From the NCBI RefSeq assembly GCF_963678185.1, contig NZ_OY782757.1:3676501-3740500 (forward strand): a DNA stretch of 64,000 nt. Direction: 5' to 3'. The stretch is from an uncultured Tolumonas sp. (GTDB lineage Bacteria; Pseudomonadota; Gammaproteobacteria; Enterobacterales; Aeromonadaceae). Below the pieces are notes generated by a model. That model was not told the DNA's origin and did no database searches. It saw only the letters and a program-made list of their open reading frames with translations. Positions 19,232-27,919 of this stretch are shown here, one piece after another. Made by a program: the position numbers and the translations under genes. Position 1 is the stretch's first letter, and each line of letters begins with the position of its first letter.

Positions 19232-19825
19232 CTAACTCAAAGACCACTGCCAGCAGCGTGAAGGTGTAATCAACGCTGGTAGTGGTACATCCCATATTTC
19301 GGTCGGAATAAGATCGACTTGCTGGCAATCATGCGCTAACCCAACAGGAACCGGGCGTTGAGTCTGTTGCCAGTTTTCCAGTGTCCGATCATAAAATCCA
19401 CCGCCCATACCTAAACGATTACCAGCCGCATCGAATGCAACCAGCGGGGTAAAAATAATGTCGATATCCTGTTTGGGGATGATCTGCGCACAACTGAGTT
19501 CCGGTTCCGGGATCCGAAAACGGTTCAGCAACATTTTAGTTTCAGCGGTATAAGATAAAAACAGCAGGTGCCCTTCGTGGAATGGGTGCAATACCGGCAA
19601 ACAAACACGGATATCGTTTTGCCAGCACCATTCAATCAGCGGTTGGGTATCTAATTCGCCATCACAAGCCAGATAAAGAGAAATACAGCGAATCTGATTT
19701 TCTTGCAGGAATGGCACCACGCGCATCACAAGTTGTTCTGCAGCATGTTGCTGGGCTTGAAGGCTAAGTTCACGACGGCGGGTTCGCACTGTCGTGCGTA
19801 GAAAATCTCGGTCGTTAACGGTCAT
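19232..19825 (-). CDS. fau: 5-formyltetrahydrofolate cyclo-ligase
   Basis: This 197-residue enzyme (YgfA) converts 5-formyl-THF to 5,10-methenyl-THF using ATP. The signature FDAAGNRLGMGGGFYDRTLE is present, with an arginine-rich N-terminus (RTTVRTRRREL). It lies just downstream of the 6S RNA, about nine bases after its 3' end. This matches E. coli, where ssrS and ygfA are cotranscribed and the RNA is cut out of the longer transcript. Confidence 0.95.
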   Translation of the reverse strand: MTVNDRDFLRTTVRTRRRELSLQAQQHAAEQLVMRVVPFLQENQIRCISLYLACDGELDTQPLIEWCWQNDIRVCLPVLHPFHEGHLLFLSYTAETKMLLNRFRIPEPELSCAQIIPKQDIDIIFTPLVAFDAAGNRLGMGGGFYDRTLENWQQTQRPVPVGLAHDCQQVDLIPTEIWDVPLPALITPSRCWQWSLS

Positions 19826-19833
19826 AATAAGTA

Positions 19834-20012
19834 GAGATCCCGGGGTGCCGTTGCAGGCTTTTGTCCTTGAACCCGAGAGTTCAAGGCGGAAATCTGACTG
19901 CCAATCTCAGGCTTCCCGGTCGGGCCGGGCATGCACACTGACTAGCGAGCGACTTCCTGGTAAAGAAATTATCGGCTCAGGGACTTAAGCCCACTGGCGC
20001 ACACCCCAGGAA
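19834..20012 (-). ncRNA. ssrS: 6S RNA
   Basis: Between zapA and fau, on their strand, the sequence can fold into the long 6S hairpin. The ends CTGGGGTG and CACCCCGG pair. Both arms carry segments shared with E. coli 6S: CCCTGAGCCGATAATTTC on the 5' side, and CCTTGAAC...GGGTTCAAGG then AGCCTGC on the 3' side, around a large central bubble. 6S RNA mimics an open promoter and sequesters sigma-70 RNA polymerase in stationary phase. The ends are estimated to within about five bases. Confidence 0.92.
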
Positions 20013-20022
20013 AATTTTTCTT

Positions 20023-20349
20023 TTAGTTACAATCATCTATAGACAATTTACTTTGCTCTTTCAGGGCGTCCTGAATAACATCGTTAAGCTGTCTGATGCG
20101 TCGTTCCATACTTTCAGAATATTGCTGAATGCGGTTTTTTTCAAGTAATAATTCGTGACTCAGGTTCAAAGCTACCATAATAGCTAGCTGCTCATTACTG
20201 CTACCACGAGCCCGAATACGTAAGTCGCCCAGCGCGTCGTCTAGTTTTTGTGCGGCCTGTCGTAACAACTGATATTGGTCTGACTGACAAGAGACCCGGT
20301 ACGCGCGTCCCAGCACATTAATTTCTACGGATTCCAAAGGCTCTGTCAT
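20023..20349 (-). CDS. zapA: Cell division protein ZapA
   Basis: This 108-residue protein promotes FtsZ protofilament bundling at midcell. The N-terminal VEINVLGRAYRVSC domain and the following coiled coil (IRARGSSNEQLAIMVALNLSHELL spread over residues 45-70) match ZapA. The open frame extends to 20424, but ATG 20349 (MTEPLESVEINVLG) aligns with E. coli, which has 109 residues. It is divergent from ygfB, as in E. coli, and its promoter region lies in the 170 bases between them. Confidence 0.93.
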   Translation of the reverse strand: MTEPLESVEINVLGRAYRVSCQSDQYQLLRQAAQKLDDALGDLRIRARGSSNEQLAIMVALNLSHELLLEKNRIQQYSESMERRIRQLNDVIQDALKEQSKLSIDDCN

Positions 20350-20518
20350 GTTGATAATTCGTTCTGCGCCAGTTAAATACAGTGAATAACGGCCGACTAT
20401 ATAGCCGGGATCCAGAACTTGCAAGCGTTCTCACTGGTGACGACCGGCTGTGAATGTTAGGATCAGGCATCCTAAGGTTGTTTCTTTTGACCGTCACTTT
20501 TTCTCAATGGTTTATCGT

Positions 20519-21085
20519 ATGAATAATAACATTTTTCAGGAATATGCTCAGGCTGAACAGCTGTTGGAACAGCATGATGTCATGGCCTCTCCGGCAGAGT
20601 TGCATGGCATTCTTTGTGGTCTGTTGTGCGGTGGTGTTGATGCTACCGGTAAACAATGGCTGACTGAGTTTAATGCCCTGGTAAATGATGGTCTGCCAAT
20701 GCCATCAGCAGTACGGAGTTGGCTGGAACAATTATTCATCACGACTCAGACGGCGTTGAATCAACAGACTGGTCTGGAATTGTTAGTGCCTGATGAAGAT
20801 TGCCCGTTAGACGAGCGTCTGCAATCTATCAGTGAGTGGGTGCAGGCATTTCTGGCTGGTTTTGCTGTCATGCAGCAAGAATTAAATCGTGCTTCGGAAG
20901 AGTTGCAGGAGATGATTGGCGATTTTAGCAATATCTCACAACTGGATGACGAGTTTGAAGAAGACGAAGAAAATGAAGCCTCTTACTTTGTGTTGTACGA
21001 ACACGTGAAGCTGGGCGCCATGTTAGCGTTCGAAGAGTTTGGCAAAGTGCTGCCTCAGGTTGAAGCCAGCCCTACATTACATTGA
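20519..21085 (+). CDS. ygfB: UPF0149 family protein YgfB
   Basis: This 188-residue protein has SPAELHGILCGLLCGG, WVQAFLAGFAVMQ, an acidic DDEFEEDEENE stretch and the conserved C-terminal end PTLH. No biochemical function is established in this lineage. Start choice is uncertain: ATG 20519 (MNNNIF) and ATG 20507 are both possible and neither has a good ribosome site; the frame opens at 20450. It precedes ubiH with a four-base TTGA overlap. The pepP gene present in E. coli between ygfB and ubiH is absent. Confidence 0.88.
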   Translation: MNNNIFQEYAQAEQLLEQHDVMASPAELHGILCGLLCGGVDATGKQWLTEFNALVNDGLPMPSAVRSWLEQLFITTQTALNQQTGLELLVPDEDCPLDERLQSISEWVQAFLAGFAVMQQELNRASEELQEMIGDFSNISQLDDEFEEDEENEASYFVLYEHVKLGAMLAFEEFGKVLPQVEASPTLH

Positions 21086-22281
21086 TCGAGCATAGCGTGA
21101 CGATTCCGACCGATTATGATGTTGTGATTGCTGGTGGCGGCATGACTGGCGCCACGTTAGCAATTGCGCTAGCGCAACTGGCACCGGCTGGTCGCCCTTG
21201 GCGCATTGCGTTGATCGAGGCGCACCAACCGCAACCTGCGCATCCTGGGTTTGATGGCCGAGCTATTGCGCTGGCTGCCGGTAGTGTTGAAGCGCTACAG
21301 CAATTGAAGTTATGGTCGTCATGGCTGCCAGCTGCACATGCCATTCGTCATATTCATGTTTCAGAACAAGGTCATGCTGGGCGAGTGACGTTGGATGCCG
21401 AAGAGTTTCAGCAACCCGCGCTAGGTTATGTTCTGGAACTAGCCGTCGCTGGGCAACGTTTGTATGAGCAGTTGGCGCTGTATGCCAATATCAGCCATTT
21501 TTGCCCGTCTAAGCTGACTGCCTGCGTGCAATCGGCAGATTCGGTCGCGTTGACGCTTTCTTCGGGTGAACAGATTACAACTCGATTACTGGTAGGCGCT
21601 GATGGTGCGCAATCAATATTGCAGGCCCAGTTAAATTTACCTGTCGCACAGCATGATTTTCAGCAAAGCGCGGTTATCACGACCTTACAAACAGAGCAAG
21701 CGGTTGCTGCTCGGGCGTGGGAGCGGTTTACGCCACATGGCCCATTGGCGCTATTACCGTTAGGCGAACAAACGTATTCAGTCGTTTGGTGTCAATCGCA
21801 TGAAAATGCGCAACAAGTTATGCAGTTAACTGACGCTGAGTTTACCCGTCAGTTGCAACAAGCATTTGGCTTCAGAGCCGGGCGTTTTGTGCATAGCGGT
21901 GCTCGTGCTATTTATCCATTGTCATTGCGTTATCTGACACAATCGACACATCATCGAGTGGTGTTGCTGGGCAATGCTGCTCATCAATTACATCCAGTGG
22001 CGGGGCAAGGTTTTAATCTGGCCATGCGCGATATTATGGCGCTACGTGATTGTTTACAGCAGGTTACCGATCCCGGTGCTTATGCAGTGTTACAAAAATA
22101 TCAACAGCGACGCAAACATGATCAGCAACGCACGATCTGGTTTACTTCGTCGCTGGCTTCATTATTTGCTGACCCAGCCTTACCGCTGCTGATTGCGCGT
22201 CAGTCAGGATTGTTGTTAATGAATCATATTCCGGCATTGAAAAATGCACTGGTACAACAAGCTTTAGGATATAAATCATGA
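21082..22281 (+). CDS. ubiH: 2-octaprenyl-6-methoxyphenol hydroxylase
   Basis: This 399-residue FAD monooxygenase is in the ubiquinone pathway. The N-terminal dinucleotide motif VVIAGGGMTGATLA, the central GADGAQS and LLGNAAHQLHPVAGQGFNLAMRD place it with UbiH; UbiH has GNAA where UbiI has GDAA. TTG 21082 overlaps the ygfB stop; a GTG at 21097 would remove five residues. The stop overlaps the ubiI start by four bases (ATGA), so the two hydroxylases are translated together. Confidence 0.92.
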   Translation: MIEHSVTIPTDYDVVIAGGGMTGATLAIALAQLAPAGRPWRIALIEAHQPQPAHPGFDGRAIALAAGSVEALQQLKLWSSWLPAAHAIRHIHVSEQGHAGRVTLDAEEFQQPALGYVLELAVAGQRLYEQLALYANISHFCPSKLTACVQSADSVALTLSSGEQITTRLLVGADGAQSILQAQLNLPVAQHDFQQSAVITTLQTEQAVAARAWERFTPHGPLALLPLGEQTYSVVWCQSHENAQQVMQLTDAEFTRQLQQAFGFRAGRFVHSGARAIYPLSLRYLTQSTHHRVVLLGNAAHQLHPVAGQGFNLAMRDIMALRDCLQQVTDPGAYAVLQKYQQRRKHDQQRTIWFTSSLASLFADPALPLLIARQSGLLLMNHIPALKNALVQQALGYKS

Positions 22282-23468
22282 AGATGCTGGATCTGGTTAT
22301 TGTTGGCGCAGGCATGGTTGGTTTGGCTTTGGCTTCTGCTTTGCGGGAGAGTGGTTTGCGAATTGCCGTCATTGACCAAAAATTACCGGAAGACATGACA
22401 CCTGAACCAGCGACCCGAGTCAGTGCGATCAATTTGGCCAGTGAACGTTTCCTGACTAGATCCGGTGCCTGGTCTTTACTAGAGCGTAAGGCAATTTTTA
22501 CTGGTATGTCAGTTTGGGAGAAAGACAGTTTTGCCCATTTTGAGCTGGATGCCAGCCAGTTTCAGCAACCCCATTTAGGTCATATCGTTGAAAATAATGT
22601 CATACAGCAAGCGTTATTAACCACGTTACAAGACTCATCGGTTGAGCTATTTTGCCCGGCGCAAATACAATCTGTCTCAGAAAATGAGCAAGGCGTTGTA
22701 GTGTTACTTGATAATCAGCAAATGCTGTTTACTCGTCTCATTGTGGCCGCTGATGGTGCGAATTCATGGTTACGTCAGCAATTCAGAATTCCGGTCACTA
22801 GTTGGGATTATCAACACACGGCACTGGTGGCGACCATTCGCACAGCCGAACCGCATCAGAATATTGCCCGGCAGATCTTTACCCCACAAGGGCCGTTAGC
22901 CTTTTTACCGCTGTGGCAGGAAAATCTTTGTTCTATCGTCTGGTCATTACCATCGCTACAAGCAGAAGACTTAGCCTCTTGTGCAGAAGCGGAATTTAAT
23001 CATCGGCTCGCTGCTGAATTTGATGTGCGACTCGGTGTGTGTGAATTAGTCAGTGCTCGTGTGTTGTGCCCATTAAAGGCGCGCTATGCGCGGCAACAGG
23101 TACAATCCCGTTTGATCTTGATGGGCGATGCTGCGCATACCATCCATCCGTTAGCAGGACAGGGCGTTAATCTCGGGTTGATGGATGCAGCGGCATTGGC
23201 GGACACCTTACTGCAGTCGATCAAACAGCAAACGCCAATTGATGATGCGATGACTTTGCGCCGGTATGAACGCTGGCGTAAAGCGGAAGCAATGCAATGG
23301 TTGACCACGATGGAAGGGTTTAAACAACTATTCAGCGGTGACCATCCACTGAAAAAGTTAGTTCGTGGTGCAGGTATGCGGCTGGCGGCACACAGTATGC
23401 CGCTGATGAAACCGCTGTTGGCGCAAGCCTTAGGTGTTAGCGAAGAACTGCCTGAATCGGCGCGTTAA
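22278..23468 (+). CDS. ubiI: 2-octaprenylphenol hydroxylase UbiI
   Basis: This 396-residue FAD monooxygenase has LVIVGAGMVGLALA, RVSAINLASE, GHIVENNVIQQAL, ADGANSWLR, WDYQHTALVATIRT and GDAAHTIHPLAGQGVNLG. These match E. coli UbiI (VisC), which catalyses C5 hydroxylation in ubiquinone synthesis and follows ubiH in the same order. It is convergent with dnaC, 30 bases away. The short GGCGGC/GCCGCC hairpin over the dnaC end could act on either side. Confidence 0.92.
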   Translation: MKMLDLVIVGAGMVGLALASALRESGLRIAVIDQKLPEDMTPEPATRVSAINLASERFLTRSGAWSLLERKAIFTGMSVWEKDSFAHFELDASQFQQPHLGHIVENNVIQQALLTTLQDSSVELFCPAQIQSVSENEQGVVVLLDNQQMLFTRLIVAADGANSWLRQQFRIPVTSWDYQHTALVATIRTAEPHQNIARQIFTPQGPLAFLPLWQENLCSIVWSLPSLQAEDLASCAEAEFNHRLAAEFDVRLGVCELVSARVLCPLKARYARQQVQSRLILMGDAAHTIHPLAGQGVNLGLMDAAALADTLLQSIKQQTPIDDAMTLRRYERWRKAEAMQWLTTMEGFKQLFSGDHPLKKLVRGAGMRLAAHSMPLMKPLLAQALGVSEELPESAR

Positions 23469-23498
23469 AGTTTTCTGCGTATCACGAAAGCGGCGGCA

Positions 23499-24323
23499 TT
23501 AGCCGCCATAATTGCCGATCCGAGGCCGGCGACTTGGGCCGGTCAGATGAATATCAACCGGATTAAACGCTTTAATCGCTTCAAAGCAGAAATCGCCCAC
23601 TGCCTGATGGAGTGACGCCGGATTATGATTGGTAATCAGGATCACGCTCTTCGATAAATTCCGCCGCCGACGCAACAAATGGCCAAGGAAGCTGCTTTGA
23701 CTTTCCACCATACGGGTTTTATTCGCCCCGATCTCATCAATGATCAGCAGATCCACTTCTTCCAATGCCCGGCGATAACGATTTCGTTCATCCTGATCTT
23801 CAATAACGGCAAAGAACAGACGATCAATGATCGAAGCCCATTGTTGGAAAATGACTGATTTTTGGCGTTGGGCAATCAATTCATGCGCGATGGCACCTGC
23901 GAGCGTCGACTTACCACTGCCGTAATCACCATAGATCAGAATGCAGCTGCCGCCATTTTGTTCCCAGTGTTCAAAACCGCTGATAAACGACTGTGCGGTC
24001 TGAATGGCATAACCCAAAACAGGATCATCGTGATCCATTTTCTCAAATAACCAATCGGGGTTTAAATCGGCCTGCGCGATTAAATTTTGAATGCGCTGTA
24101 ACCGAGTCTCTTGTTGCAGCTTTTGTACGTCAGAATTGGCCTGTTTTTCATATTCGGCGCGCAGTTGTTCATAGTTATATTCAGGGACAGGAATATGAGA
24201 ACGACGAATGCGTTGTAAGCGAGTCAGCAGGGAGTTCACTTGTTGTTTGGTTTGATCATCACTTGAATCTACACGAGGTAACTCTTCTTGATTCTCTTTT
24301 AATGGATCATTGTGTTCACTCAT
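23499..24323 (-). CDS. dnaC: Replicative helicase loader DnaC
   Basis: This 274-residue AAA+ ATPase has an N-terminal helical region that should bind DnaB, Walker A GDYGSGKST (residues 132-140), Walker B LLIIDEIG (192-199), and VILITNHNP as sensor I. It resembles E. coli DnaC but has a roughly 30-residue charged N-terminal extension. It overlaps the dnaT-like gene by eight bases. Together they form a dnaTC unit, which loads DnaB at the origin and at stalled forks through PriA. Confidence 0.88.
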   Translation of the reverse strand: MSEHNDPLKENQEELPRVDSSDDQTKQQVNSLLTRLQRIRRSHIPVPEYNYEQLRAEYEKQANSDVQKLQQETRLQRIQNLIAQADLNPDWLFEKMDHDDPVLGYAIQTAQSFISGFEHWEQNGGSCILIYGDYGSGKSTLAGAIAHELIAQRQKSVIFQQWASIIDRLFFAVIEDQDERNRYRRALEEVDLLIIDEIGANKTRMVESQSSFLGHLLRRRRNLSKSVILITNHNPASLHQAVGDFCFEAIKAFNPVDIHLTGPSRRPRIGNYGG

Positions 24324-25005
24324 GATCTTCCCCTTGCTGTTGTTTTAGTTGTTGCGCATGAGCAATCATCTCTAATGCTCGTTGACTCGGTTCATTATTT
24401 ATATTTTGTGCTGTCGTTGCCGCTGCCGTTTGTTGATAACCGATGGTGTCAGTTTGCTTGCGTTGATAACGACGGCTTTTCAGCATTTTGACAAATTTCA
24501 TCATCCACTGATGTTGTGTGGCAAAACGTTCCGGTCTGCCAAGCCAATAGGCGATAAATTCACCACGTTCTTCTTCATCATAATGCGGGTCAATTAAACC
24601 ACATAACTGGCAGATCCCTACAAACTGATGATCTGGCTGCCATTCGGTGTGCATAGCAAACGCGGGTTGTGCCAACGGAGCGGCCTGTGATGCCAGCAAA
24701 GGGAGCGTGATGTATTGTTGGTGATAATGTTCTGTCGATGTAGCTGTTGCTGGTAACTGGATCAAACCGGCCTGCACTAATTCGTCAAATAACTGCGTGA
24801 GCTGGCGCGCGGTGACTTGATAACTGAAACCGCCGATAACGTGTGGATCTTCAACGGCCAGTGCGCGGCCAAGTTCAGGATAATTGATCAACACCGGCTG
24901 TTGTTGTGTCGCCATGCGTCGTAAATGCAGACAGTACAGAGTTCGGGCCGGATGACTGAGACGAGGCTGGTTTAGTAATAAGAATTCTTGTGGCGACATC
25001 GTCAT
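24316..25005 (-). CDS. dnaT: DnaT-like primosomal protein
   Basis: This 229-residue protein ends with a DnaT-type DNA-binding domain (residues 117-185): HTEWQPDHQFVGICQLCG, then FIAYWLGRPE and WMMKFVKMLKSRRY. The N-terminal 110 residues could form a winged-helix domain (QVTARQLTQLFDELVQAGLIQLP). The position directly before dnaC matches E. coli dnaTC. Overall identity to E. coli DnaT looks low, so the assignment rests on the C-terminal domain and the operon partner. The tail is Gln-rich. Confidence 0.8.
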   Translation of the reverse strand: MTMSPQEFLLLNQPRLSHPARTLYCLHLRRMATQQQPVLINYPELGRALAVEDPHVIGGFSYQVTARQLTQLFDELVQAGLIQLPATATSTEHYHQQYITLPLLASQAAPLAQPAFAMHTEWQPDHQFVGICQLCGLIDPHYDEEERGEFIAYWLGRPERFATQHQWMMKFVKMLKSRRYQRKQTDTIGYQQTAAATTAQNINNEPSQRALEMIAHAQQLKQQQGEDHE

Positions 25006-25202
25006 TATTCCTGATGTATTGGCTCATTATCTCTGATTTATACGGATGAAGACAAACGAATATCTGGCGATAGTACAGGTTAGCAAATCTATGGATAAAA
25101 TGGTCAATTCTGTGAAGTTGTAAAAAATTAAAAATAAGTCAACTTTCGTTCGTCTGATATGTTAGCTACGCTATTCATAAAGCCGAGATTCGAGATGACA
25201 CC

Positions 25203-26186
25203 ATGGTTCATGGGACCAGTCAGCAAAAAATATTACTAATCGAAGATGAAGCAGTGTTTCGTATGACGCTGGGCGCTTATCTGCGTAGTAAAAACTATCT
25301 GCTGATGGAGAGTAAAAATGGTGCGGAAGGTTTAGCTTGCGTCGCCATGTTCCAACCTGATGTCGTGCTTTGTGACTTGCATATGCCGGGTATGACTGGG
25401 CATCAGGTGATTAATATCATTCATCAGCGTTACCCCACTATTCCGGTCATTGTCATTTCTGGGGTTGCTCGTTTTGATGATGTGACCCAAGCTTTACGGG
25501 AAGGGGCTTGTGATTATCTGCTGAAACCAATCACAGATTGGAATGTGGTTACCGAAGCGATAGAACAATGTTTATCAAATGCGGAGCCGGGCGATCATTA
25601 CCAGGAATTACAACAGCACCGAGCCGTGCTGCGTAAAGATGATTATACCGCGACCAAACTCATGCACATGATGCAAAAAAAGACATCCCCGATCACGTTA
25701 GGGCAATGGCGTATTGATTACAGCTCAACCACACCGTTGTTGTATGCGGAATTTTACTCGGTCGATAATGCACTGATGGTTGTGATTGTTGAACTGTATG
25801 CGGAGATGCTGGATGTGGCCTTTGTTGCGGCCATGATTAAATTTTTGTTAGATCCGCCGTATCGTCAATATCAGCAAAATGAGAATGACATCTTTGATTC
25901 ACCGCGCAATGTGTTGAGCTATCTGAACTGGCATATCTGTCAATCGGGCATCCTGTGTAACATTAACTGTTCGGTATTATTGCTATCTGATGATACGGAG
26001 GTGGTTCATTTCGCCAATGCCGGGTTGAGTTTTCCGCATTGGTTACAAAAAGCGGCTAATCTTTCACTGGGGCTATTGCCCGAAGTGGAATATCACAATT
26101 TTAATAAAGTGATCAGTTATCCGTTTGAAATGCAGGTGCAGGGCGAGGCGGAAAATAATTTGATGCTGAAAATTGCCAGAGGCTAA
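25203..26186 (+). CDS. rssB: Response regulator RssB (RpoS adaptor)
   Basis: This 327-residue protein has a receiver domain with phospho-acceptor Asp58 (VVLCDLHMPGMTG), the same number as E. coli RssB, and conserved Lys in YLLKPI. The C-terminal half is a degenerate PP2C-like domain. RssB delivers RpoS to ClpXP for degradation. Placement next to galU supports this over a generic response regulator. It stands alone, 197 bases from dnaT, and is convergent with galU across a terminator. Confidence 0.88.
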   Translation: MVHGTSQQKILLIEDEAVFRMTLGAYLRSKNYLLMESKNGAEGLACVAMFQPDVVLCDLHMPGMTGHQVINIIHQRYPTIPVIVISGVARFDDVTQALREGACDYLLKPITDWNVVTEAIEQCLSNAEPGDHYQELQQHRAVLRKDDYTATKLMHMMQKKTSPITLGQWRIDYSSTTPLLYAEFYSVDNALMVVIVELYAEMLDVAFVAAMIKFLLDPPYRQYQQNENDIFDSPRNVLSYLNWHICQSGILCNINCSVLLLSDDTEVVHFANAGLSFPHWLQKAANLSLGLLPEVEYHNFNKVISYPFEMQVQGEAENNLMLKIARG

Positions 26187-26210
26187 TTGATGTAATAGTA
26201 AAGAGAGACA

Positions 26211-26237
26211 GGGGCAGTTAATACTGCCCCTAAGTTT
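26211..26237. terminator. Terminator between rssB and galU
   Basis: GGGGCAG and CTGCCCC form a 7 bp GC-rich stem around TTAATA, followed by TAAGTTTTTAA on the plus strand. It most clearly serves rssB. Confidence 0.75.
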
Positions 26238-27152
26238 TTAATCGAGCGTTTTAATTAATTCTTTCAGGTAAGCTTTGAAATCATTTTTCAGTGATTTATG
26301 ACGCAGTGCATATTCTACATTGGCTTTCATATAGCCTAATTTGCTACCACAGTCGTGGCTTTTGCCTTTCATCATATAAGCATTAACCGGCTGTTTTTCC
26401 ATCAGCATGGCGATGGCATCGGTCAGCTGAATTTCATCCCCCGCACCCAGTGGTGTTTTTTCCAGCAGAGGCCAGATGTCAGCAGACAGCACATAACGAC
26501 CAACCACTGCCAAGTTAGAAGGCGCTTTATCAACCGCTGGTTTTTCGACGATTTGACTGATTGGCAGTGAAATACCTGGAGTCAGTGTTTCGCCGTTGAC
26601 ATCGGCAATACCATATTGGTCAACAGTTTCTTTGGCGACAGGCTCAACCATGATCTGGCTGACGCCAGTTTCACCAAATTGTTTCACCATGTCAGACAGG
26701 TTATCTGTTTTCAGATCGCAAGATGCATCGTCAATTAGTACGTCTGGCAGCAACACTACAAATGGTTGGTCGCCAACCAGTGGGTGCGCACACAGGATCG
26801 CATGGCCCAAGCCTTTGGCTTCGCCCTGGCGAATGTGCATGATGGTGACATCTTTCGGGCAGATATTCTGAATCTCAGCCAGCAACTGACGCTTAACACG
26901 TTTTTCCAGTGTTGCTTCTAATTCAAAACTTTTATCGAAATGGTTTTCGATAGAGTTTTTACTGGAATGCGTGACCAGCACGATTTCTTTAATCCCGGCA
27001 GCAATGGCTTCACGCACCACATATTCAATCAGTGGGCGGTCAACCACTGGCAGCATTTCTTTTGGAATTGCTTTGGTGGCTGGCAACATACGGGTACCCA
27101 GACCCGCTACAGGTAATATCGCTTTACGAACTGCAAATTGGGTGGTGCTCAT
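26238..27152 (-). CDS. galU: UTP-glucose-1-phosphate uridylyltransferase
   Basis: This 304-residue enzyme makes UDP-glucose for LPS, exopolysaccharide and galactose metabolism. [20 protein letters not shown] is the nucleotide-binding signature; [20 protein letters not shown] and [12 protein letters not shown] follow in the expected order. The length matches E. coli GalU (302). It is probably monocistronic, with the next upstream gene 90 bases away. Confidence 0.97.
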   Translation of the reverse strand: MSTTQFAVRKAILPVAGLGTRMLPATKAIPKEMLPVVDRPLIEYVVREAIAAGIKEIVLVTHSSKNSIENHFDKSFELEATLEKRVKRQLLAEIQNICPKDVTIMHIRQGEAKGLGHAILCAHPLVGDQPFVVLLPDVLIDDASCDLKTDNLSDMVKQFGETGVSQIMVEPVAKETVDQYGIADVNGETLTPGISLPISQIVEKPAVDKAPSNLAVVGRYVLSADIWPLLEKTPLGAGDEIQLTDAIAMLMEKQPVNAYMMKGKSHDCGSKLGYMKANVEYALRHKSLKNDFKAYLKELIKTLD

Positions 27153-27242
27153 TGTTAGTCCTTGTAATATACAGACAAGCTGGCGCTATCATAACCGACT
27201 TCCTATCCTTTGGTAGATCAATTTTGAATGGCAATAATCGGA

Positions 27243-27635
27243 TCATTCCGGTGTCATATAAGGATTTTTGTTCAGTGGCATTTGTGTTTCTGCTGAAAAA
27301 TTAGCTGGTTGTACTATGTTATTGATGCTTAATCGCGCCAGATTACTGCTGAGTAATTTGGGGCCAATACCTTTGACTTGCTCAAGCTCTTCGATGCGCT
27401 GAAAGCCATGATGTTTTTCACGGTAAGTGATGATTGCTTGTGCTTTCTTTTTACCGATCCCTTTAAGGGTCATTAATTGTTCCACAGACGCAGTATTTAA
27501 ATCGATTGATGTTTGTTCACCAATATTGACCGTGGCGTCACTGAATGCTGCAACTTGATTTTCTACAGCCAGTGCCGTATTTGCTACGAATGGTAAAGCT
27601 GAAAGCAGTAAAGTAAAAATAGCTTTGTTGAGCAT
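27243..27635 (-). CDS. ComEA-family helix-hairpin-helix protein
   Basis: This 130-residue protein has a signal peptide (cleavage probably after ALA) and a paired helix-hairpin-helix domain: IDLNTASVEQLMTLKGIGKKKAQAI and FQRIEELEQVKGIGPKLL, each run over residues 44-98. The domain binds DNA without sequence specificity. Gram-negative relatives include periplasmic ComEA, which pulls DNA in during natural transformation, and E. coli YbaV. pilT and pilU, also in this window, would fit competence, but no other competence gene adjoins it. Confidence 0.85.
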   Translation of the reverse strand: MLNKAIFTLLLSALPFVANTALAVENQVAAFSDATVNIGEQTSIDLNTASVEQLMTLKGIGKKKAQAIITYREKHHGFQRIEELEQVKGIGPKLLSSNLARLSINNIVQPANFSAETQMPLNKNPYMTPE

Positions 27636-27715
27636 ATGTTCTCTCCTGAAATGATGAATTCATCATCAAACAGATGTGAGGCAGTGCATACTGCCAGTTA
27701 TGGCAGCATTGGCTA

Positions 27716-27844
27716 TATAGCCTTCGTACTTGAAGTTGCTGCATCGTTGACGGGCATTCACTCACCCCAATCACATAGCATCTCTATGCTCATGGGGATT
27801 CGTTCACTTGTCGCCTTGCTGCAACTCCAATTGCTTTGGCTATA
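27716..27844. repeat. ERIC-like intergenic palindromic repeat
   Basis: A 129-base imperfect palindrome lies between the comEA-like gene and cysQ. The ends are TATAGCC and GGCTATA. Inner arms TTGAAGTTGC and GCAACTCCAA pair with one mismatch each side. The core has CTCACCCCAATCACATAG and CTATGCTCATGGGGATTC, resembling the central part of enterobacterial ERIC (IRU) elements. Such elements are mobilised MITE-like sequences that, when transcribed, fold into long hairpins. It may affect transcripts entering from cysQ or leaving comEA. Confidence 0.8.
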
Positions 27845-27919
27845 AGTCAGCACGTAATGATCTAAATCTGTCGGGCATCATCAGGTAAACTATCAGCAGA
27901 TAAATTAGGGAATAAAAAT

